From: Okapia johnstoni
Taxonomy: Eukaryota > Chordata > Mammalia > Artiodactyla > Giraffidae
Assembly (NCBI GenBank): GCA_024291935.2
Contig: CM044321.1
Span: 64,412,985-64,476,984 of the forward strand
Direction: 5' to 3'
Length of the DNA stretch: 64,000 nucleotides
The notes under the pieces are model-generated. The model did not search any database. It was not told the origin of the DNA and was given only the letters and a program-made list of their open reading frames with translations. A program made the position numbers and the translations under genes. Positions 59,208 through 64,000 of this stretch are shown here, in pieces (position 1 is the stretch's first letter; the number at the start of each line of letters is the position of its first letter).

Positions 59208-59390
59208 GGAAGTGTTAGTCGCTTCAGTCGTGCCCAACTCTTTGTAACCCCGGGGACTGGAGCCCTCCTCCAGGCTCCTCTGTCCATGAAATTCTCCAGG
59301 CAAGAATGTTGGAGTTGGTTGCCATTCCCTTCTCCAGGGGATCTTCCCGAGCCAGGAATTGAATGCACTGCAGACATATTCTTTAATTTT
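59208..59390 (-). mobile_element. Bov-tA SINE, antisense, truncated
   Basis: GTTAGTCGCTTCAGTCGTGC, CCAGGCTCCTCTGTCCATGA and GGGGATCTTCCCGAGCCAGG. The tRNA head is shortened to CTGCAGACATATTCTTTAA. Confidence 0.88.
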
Positions 59391-59411
59391 TAAAAAATAG
59401 GATAGTTAAGA

Positions 59412-59548
59412 TTGGAGAAGGAAATGGCAACCCACTCCAGTATCCTTGCCTGGAGAATCCCAGGGATGGAGGAGCTTGGTAGGCTGCCACCTATGGGGTT
59501 GCACAGAGTCAGACATGACTGAAGTGACTTAGCAGCAGCAGCAGCAGC
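59412..59548 (+). mobile_element. Bov-A SINE monomer with CAG tail
   Basis: One Bov-A right-type monomer (GGAGAAGGAAATGGCAACCC to AGTCAGACATGACTGAAGTG) ending in a short CAG repeat at about 59531-59550. Perfect 13-bp target-site duplication AGGATAGTTAAGA at 59399-59411 and 59549-59561. Confidence 0.93.
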
Positions 59549-59866
59549 AGGATAGTTAAGAGATGGTGTTGATATAGGTTGTCTAAAGCACTTTTAAAAA
59601 CACCAAAGATATTTTAAATAATGCTTTTATAAATGATATTGAATGCAGAGTCTGCGAATGACTGTCAGTTCATCTGTACTGAGAAACCTCTGTGGATGAC
59701 AGACTAGACCAGTGGGCCAAAATTCAGCAGGTTAACTGTAGAGAGGGGAAAAGTTCAATGAGACTCTTGCACTTGGAAAAATTTCAAATGCATCTACAGC
59801 AACACACTGTCTAGGAAAAGAAAGTGTTTAGATTGAGATTTTGCACTATCTAAAATTTATTAGTTA

Positions 59867-60080
59867 AAGCCTTCGTGGGTGGGTCAGTGGCAAAGAATCT
59901 GCCTGCCAATGCAGGAGATGCAGGTTTGATCCCTGGGTCAGAAGATCCCCTGGAGAAGGAAATGGCAACTTGCTCCAGTATTCCTGCCTGGGAAATCACA
60001 TAAACAGGAAAGCCTGGTGGGCTGCAGTCCATGGGGTTGTAAAAGAGTTAGACCAACTTAGCAACTAAACAACAACCACC
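59867..60080 (+). mobile_element. Bov-tA SINE
   Basis: Diverged head (CCTTCGTGGGTGGGTCAGTG), then AGATCCCCTGGAGAAGGAAA and GGGCTGCAGTCCATGGGGTT. Perfect 12-bp target-site duplication ATTTATTAGTTA at 59855-59866 and 60081-60092. Confidence 0.92.
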
Positions 60081-60099
60081 ATTTATTAGTTAGCATGAC

Positions 60100-60370
60100 A
60101 CTTAATTTCTATGCTCTGTCATTTTCCCAAATAAAAATCCTCTTATGCTCTGCTGGCAAATTCTTTCACAGTATAGCTCCAAACAGCCTTTTCCCTATCT
60201 CCCACATTATCTTTTTGTTCCCCAAACAGTTCATGTTGTGTTGTGTGGTCCCTTTGTCCATGTTGCCAACATTCCACTTACTGGTTTGGGAAGATCACCA
60301 TTCATCCTTTCCAGTCTAACTAAAATTTATTTATTCAATCACACAGCCTTATTCACTGAGTTTGTGTAAC
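60100..60370 (+). mobile_element. L2 LINE fragment
   Basis: CCAAATAAAAATCCTCTTAT, TTTTTGTTCCCCAAACAGTT and a short-stop-free reading resemble the L2 3' region. Diverged; low certainty. Confidence 0.4.
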
Positions 60371-60679
60371 ATTTTTAATATATTTTGATGAAAATATTTA
60401 TCATACTCTTTTAATTATTTATAAATGTAATTTTTAGGTACATTTTATAAAAATTAGTCTAAAAATATGGGCAAGAATATGAGCAGTTCCATAACACTCA
60501 GCAATAGATCTATCGATATAATTTTGTCAGCTCCTTATAAATAAAGTACAGACATAAAAAAATAATTTCAGAATTTGAAAATACCATACTTATAGACCTA
60601 TTCCATACACTGTCATCTTTCAATGCGGTTATTGAAAAGGATGAATAAATGTGTTAAAATGCTGCATGTATACCGTGAA

Positions 60680-62486
60680 ATAGCAAGGAGAGATAAGAAA
60701 GCCTTCCTCAGCGATCAATGCAAACAAAGAGAGGAAAACAATAGAATGGGAAAGACTATAGATCTCTTCAAGAAAATTAGAGATACCAAGGGAACATTTC
60801 ATGCAAAGATGGGCTCGATATAGGACAGAAATGGTAGGGACCTCACAGAAGCAGAAGATATTGAGAAGAGGTGGCAAGAATACACAGAAGAACTATACAA
60901 AAAAGATCTTCACGAACCAGATAATCATGATGGTGTGATCACTCACACTTAGCTAGAGCCAGACATCCTGGAATGTGAAGTCAAGTGGGCCTTAGGAAGC
61001 ATCACTACAAACAAAGCTAGTGGAGGTGATAGAATTCCAGTTGAGCTTTTTCAAATCCTAAAAGATGATGCTGTGAAAATGCTGCACTCAATATGCCAGC
61101 AAATTTGGAAAACTCAGCAGTGGCCACAGGACTGGAAAAGGTCAGTTTTCATTCCAATGCCAAAGAAAGGCAATGCCAAAGAATGCTCAAACTACTGCAT
61201 AATTGCATTCATCTCACACGCTAGCAAAGTAATGCTCAAAATTCTCCAAGCCAGGCTTCAGCAGTACGTGAACCGTGAACTTCTAGATGTTCAAGCTGGA
61301 TTTAGAAAAGGCAGAGGAACCAGAGATAAGATTGCCAATATCCGCTGGATCATCGAAAAAGCAAGAGAGTTCCAGAAAAACATCTATTTCTGCTTTATTG
61401 ACTATGCCAAAGCCTTTGACTGTGTGGATCACAATAAACTGTGGAAAATTCTGAAAGAGATGGGAATACCAGACCACCTGACCTGCCTCTTGAGAAACCT
61501 GTATGCAGGTCAGGAAGCAACAGTTAGAACTGGACATGGAACAACAGACTGGTTCCAAATAGGAAAAGGAGTACATCAAGGCTGTATATTGTCACCCTGC
61601 TTATTTAACTTATATGCAGAGTACATCATGAGAAATGCTGGGCTGGATGAAGCACAAGCTGGAATCAAGATTGCTAGAGGAATTGTCAATAACCTCAGAT
61701 ATGCAGATGACACCGCATGGCAGAAAGAGAAGAAGAATTAATGAGACTCTTAGTGAAAGTGAAAGAGGAGAGTGAAAAAGTTGGCTTAAAGCTCAGTGTT
61801 CAGAAAACTAAGATCATGGCATCTGGTCCCATCACTTCATGGCAAATAGATGGGGGAACACTGGAAACAGTGGCTGACTTTATTTTTTCGGGCTCCAAAA
61901 TCACTGCAGATGGTGATTGCAGCCATGAAATTAAAAGACACTTACTCCTTGGAAGGAAAGTTATGACCAACCTAGACGGCTTATTGAAAAGCAGAGACAT
62001 TACTTTGCCAACAAAGGTCCGTCTAGTCAAGGCTATGGTTTTTCCAGTAGTCATGTATGGATGTGAGAGTTGGACTATAAAGAAAGCTGAGCACCGAAAA
62101 ATTGATGCTTTTGAAATGTGGTGTTGGAGAAGACTCTTGAGACTGGACTCTCTTGGACTGCAAGGAGATCCAACAAGTCCATCCTAAAGGAGGTCAGTCC
62201 TGGGTGTTCACTGGAAGGACTGATGTTGAAACTGAAACTCCAATAGTTTGGCCACCTGATGCGAAGAGTTGACTCATTGGAAAAGACCCTGATGCTGGGA
62301 AAGATTGAGGGCAGGAGGAGAAGGGGACAACAGAGGATGAGATGATTGGATGGCATCACCGACTCAATGGACATGGGTTTGGGTAGACTCCGGGAGTTGG
62401 TGATGGACAGGGAGGCCTGGCGTGCTGCGGTTCATGGGGTTGCAGAGTCGGACACGATTGAGTGACTGAACTGAACTGAACTGATA
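60680..62486 (+). mobile_element. BovB (RTE) LINE, 5' truncated
   Basis: Sense-strand BovB from AATAGCAAGGAGAGATAAGA (60678-60697) to the terminus GACTGAACTGAACTGAACTG (62464-62483). It lacks the endonuclease region, contains the whole reverse-transcriptase core and is the best preserved BovB here. No clear poly(A) tail is seen, as expected for RTE elements with short tandem ends. Confidence 0.95.
60905..62475 (+). pseudogene. BovB reverse transcriptase relic
   Basis: An open frame at 61073-61741 holds RT landmarks: PMPKKGNAKECSNY, FRKGRGTRD, the FIDYAKAFDCVDH catalytic aspartate motif and the YADDT active-site box near 61700. Directly after YADDT a small deletion shifts the frame. The rest of the protein continues in another frame, open at 61717-62187 (SWQIDGGTLET, MYGCESWT), until a second shift near 62145. 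An earlier TAG at about 60953 also interrupts the frame upstream. The catalytic residues survive but the protein cannot be made in one piece, so this copy is dead. Confidence 0.9.
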
Positions 62487-62699
62487 CCCTGAAATGAATG
62501 AATTGTCAAGTAAACAGCAGCAATTAAGTACATGAAATTGTATTAACGTGAATGCTCTAAATGAAATGGTTGAAAGATATGATTCCTGCCCTCAACTTTT
62601 TTTCTTTTGTCTCAGAATATAAAATACCTAAAATCAAAATACTTTCTGATAACTTCATAAGGTGAGCTACTACCAAGTGCAAAATATGGATCCCATTCA

Positions 62700-62919
62700 A
62701 AGAAATGTTAGGCTTTTTTATGCCTCCATGTCTTGGAAATCCCTGTTATTAACTCTGCTGCTTCTGATAAATTGCTAACCTTCTCTCAAGTCAGTTCATA
62801 AGTAATATTTCAGTGAAGCTGATTCCAACTCACTATCCCCAGAGTCATCCATCTTTCTTCTGTTCCTTTATGAAGTACCACTTCCCTCTATGAGAACAGC
62901 TTATTTCTTTCCACTAGAC
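62700..62919 (+). mobile_element. L2 LINE fragment, left part
   Basis: CTCTCAAGTCAGTTCATAAG and TGAGAACAGCTTATTTC resemble the L2 tail. It appears to continue at 63095 after a MER5-like insert. Confidence 0.45.
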
Positions 62920-63094
62920 CAGGATTTTTCAACCTTGGTACTACTGATGTTTTCAGCTGGATTTTGTTGTCCTTTTGATGAACTGTCTGGTGAATTGTTG
63001 GGTATTTTAGCAGCATTTTTAATCTCCACTCTTTAGACACCAGGAACCCCAGGCTTACTTCCATCCCTGTTGGGAATCACTACACTAAACTAAC
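62920..63094 (+). mobile_element. MER5A-like hAT-Charlie DNA transposon
   Basis: AGGATTTTTCAACCTTGGTA, CTACTGATGTTTTCAGCTGG, GGTATTTTAGCAGCATTTTT and TGTTGGGAATCACTACAC follow the MER5A/B consensus order from one end to the other. Non-autonomous relic. Confidence 0.75.
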
Positions 63095-63190
63095 TGCTGT
63101 GAGGAGGCAGAAACTGTGTCTCAGCCTCTGAACCCTGTATTTCGTGCATGCATGGCATGTGGAAGATACCTGATAAATGCTTTCAAATGA
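63095..63190 (+). mobile_element. L2 LINE 3' end, right part
   Basis: GAGGAGGCAGAAACTGTGTC then GAAGATACCTGATAAATGC, the typical L2 terminus, continuing the fragment that stops before the MER5-like insert. Confidence 0.6.
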
Positions 63191-63382
63191 AAGAAGCTAC
63201 TTGTTTCCTCTTGAGTCAGTTTAAAGCCTTCCAACTAAAGCTTCAACATAAAAACAGGGGAGTTGTTAAAACCTTGGTTGACATGAAAATGTTCTTATAC
63301 GAAAACTTTAAAACACATTTTATAAACATATTTTATAAGTCAGCATTTAAATAATCCATTTTATTTCTTTTAAGAGACTATA

Positions 63383-63519
63383 CACTGAGGGATGGGAGGG
63401 GGAGGGAGGTGGGAGGAGGGTTTGGGAGGGGGAGCACATGTGAACCCATGGCTGATTCATGTCGATGTATGGCAAAAACTACTACAATATTGTAAAGTAA
63501 TTAGCCCCCAACTAAAATA

Positions 63520-63550
<31 letters not shown>

Positions 63551-63581
63551 AAGTTGAATACAAAAAAAAAAAAAAAAAAAA
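63383..63581 (+). mobile_element. Ruminant L1 3' fragment with two poly(A) tracts
   Basis: GGGAGGGGGAGGGAGGTGGG, CATGGCTGATTCATGTCGAT and TGTAAAGTAATTAGCCCCCA are the L1 3' end. A(26+) ends at 63546, then GAACAAGTTGAATAC (63547-63561), then a second A-tract from 63562. The 11-bp target-site duplication AAGAGACTATA is perfect (63372-63382 and 63582-63592). Confidence 0.92.
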
Positions 63582-63592
63582 AAGAGACTATA

Positions 63593-64000
63593 AATCCATG
63601 AGGTAAAGATGAGATTATATTAAAATATGAACTGGCATCAAAAAAAGCTGAAAGATGATTCCATGTATGTCTTTCTCTCACTCATACAAAAGTTACATCA
63701 TTAATTTTTCAATAAATTATTTTAACAATAATCAGATCATCTGTTTCATTCCAGGTATGAAGATTTAGTTAATAATACACCAACTAAAATGAGCTTATCA
63801 ATTAACAGTTATAAGATGTCTGCTAGAGACAATATGGTAAAAACAATCGAGACCACTAGGTTAAAAACTCAAATAATCATTTCCAACTATTCTAAGTGTA
63901 AACTCTTCAAAAAATTGAAGTCAGAAAAAAAAATGAAGTCAGATAATTTGAAGTACCTGTCTTCAACAACTGTATGTAGCTGCATTAGTATTTTTTTTTT
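63593..64000 (-). other. NBEA intron, no feature seen
   Basis: AT-rich intronic DNA; no gene or repeat recognised. Confidence 0.5.

Larger units (their letters stand above)
1..64000 (-). other. NBEA: NBEA gene body (internal part, mostly intron)
   Basis: Both recognised NBEA exons read on the minus strand and splice in frame with each other, so the window lies within the NBEA transcription unit. Sequence above 48888 is the intron upstream of the first visible exon. Positions 28252-48744 are the intron between the two exons. Positions 1-28114 belong to the following intron, which hosts MAB21L1 on the plus strand. I found no further NBEA exon by eye, but a short exon could be missed. Assigning the flanks to NBEA introns rests on known gene structure in mammals. 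Confidence 0.88.

Noticed and set aside
63457..63681. Minus-strand open frame with long phenylalanine runs
   Set aside because: Complement of the L1 poly(A) tracts.
1..64000. CRISPR array, operon or bacterial-type system
   Set aside because: No regularly spaced repeats other than microsatellites; the sequence is vertebrate nuclear DNA.
1..64000. Functional tRNA or other small RNA genes
   Set aside because: tRNA-like boxes occur only within Bov-tA, CHR and MIR SINEs. I found no independent tRNA, snRNA or microRNA-like gene by eye.

Overview
The window is mammalian, from a bovid ruminant (cattle/sheep/goat group). The evidence is the dense load of bovid-specific retroposons: BovB (RTE) LINEs, Bov-tA and Bov-A2 SINEs, CHR-type tRNA SINEs and ruminant L1 3' ends. 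Older mammalian L2, MIR, MER5 and Tigger1 remnants lie beneath them. The sequence does not let me choose a species.

Two protein-coding genes are present. The window lies inside neurobeachin (NBEA), which runs on the minus strand. Two NBEA coding exons are visible: 48745-48888 (144 nt, acidic linker just before the PH-BEACH domain) and 28115-28251 (137 nt, start of the PH-BEACH domain). They join in frame across a 20.5 kb intron. The intron downstream of the second exon (coordinates below 28115) contains the single-exon gene MAB21L1 on the opposite strand (CDS 24438-25517, 359 codons). It has its own TATA/CCAAT promoter (about 23848-23882), a 5'UTR of about 530 nt with one 7-codon upstream ORF, and a 3'UTR ending near 26390. 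This NBEA/MAB21L1 nesting is the known mammalian arrangement and excludes the paralogous LRBA/MAB21L2 locus.

Layout: 1-14.3 kb is NBEA intron packed with repeats, including a nested L2/SINE/BovB stack at 5.4-8.6 kb and a SINE/BovB/microsatellite pile-up at 12-14.1 kb. From about 14.3 to 32.0 kb I recognise no interspersed repeat. This island holds MAB21L1, the NBEA PH exon, three GC-rich CpG-dense blocks (21.75-22.48, 23.7-25.5 and 29.34-30.09 kb) and probable conserved regulatory DNA. From 32 to 64 kb repeats return: a nearly full-length dead Tigger1 (36.25-38.41 kb), an old L1 3'UTR (43.9-44.6 kb), a twin-primed L1 (46.75-47.07 kb), several SINEs, and a 5'-truncated BovB with recognisable reverse transcriptase (60.7-62.5 kb).

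The two genes share DNA but not a strand. MAB21L1 is a developmental (eye, craniofacial, cerebellar) gene and NBEA a neuronal trafficking scaffold. I found no new enzymatic or defence system. The most interesting leads are regulatory: a CpG island with a strong G-quadruplex motif and a consensus splice donor 0.6-1.8 kb upstream of the NBEA PH exon (candidate internal promoter), the MAB21L1 uORF, a cluster of bicoid-type homeodomain sites, and several clearly readable transposon rearrangements.
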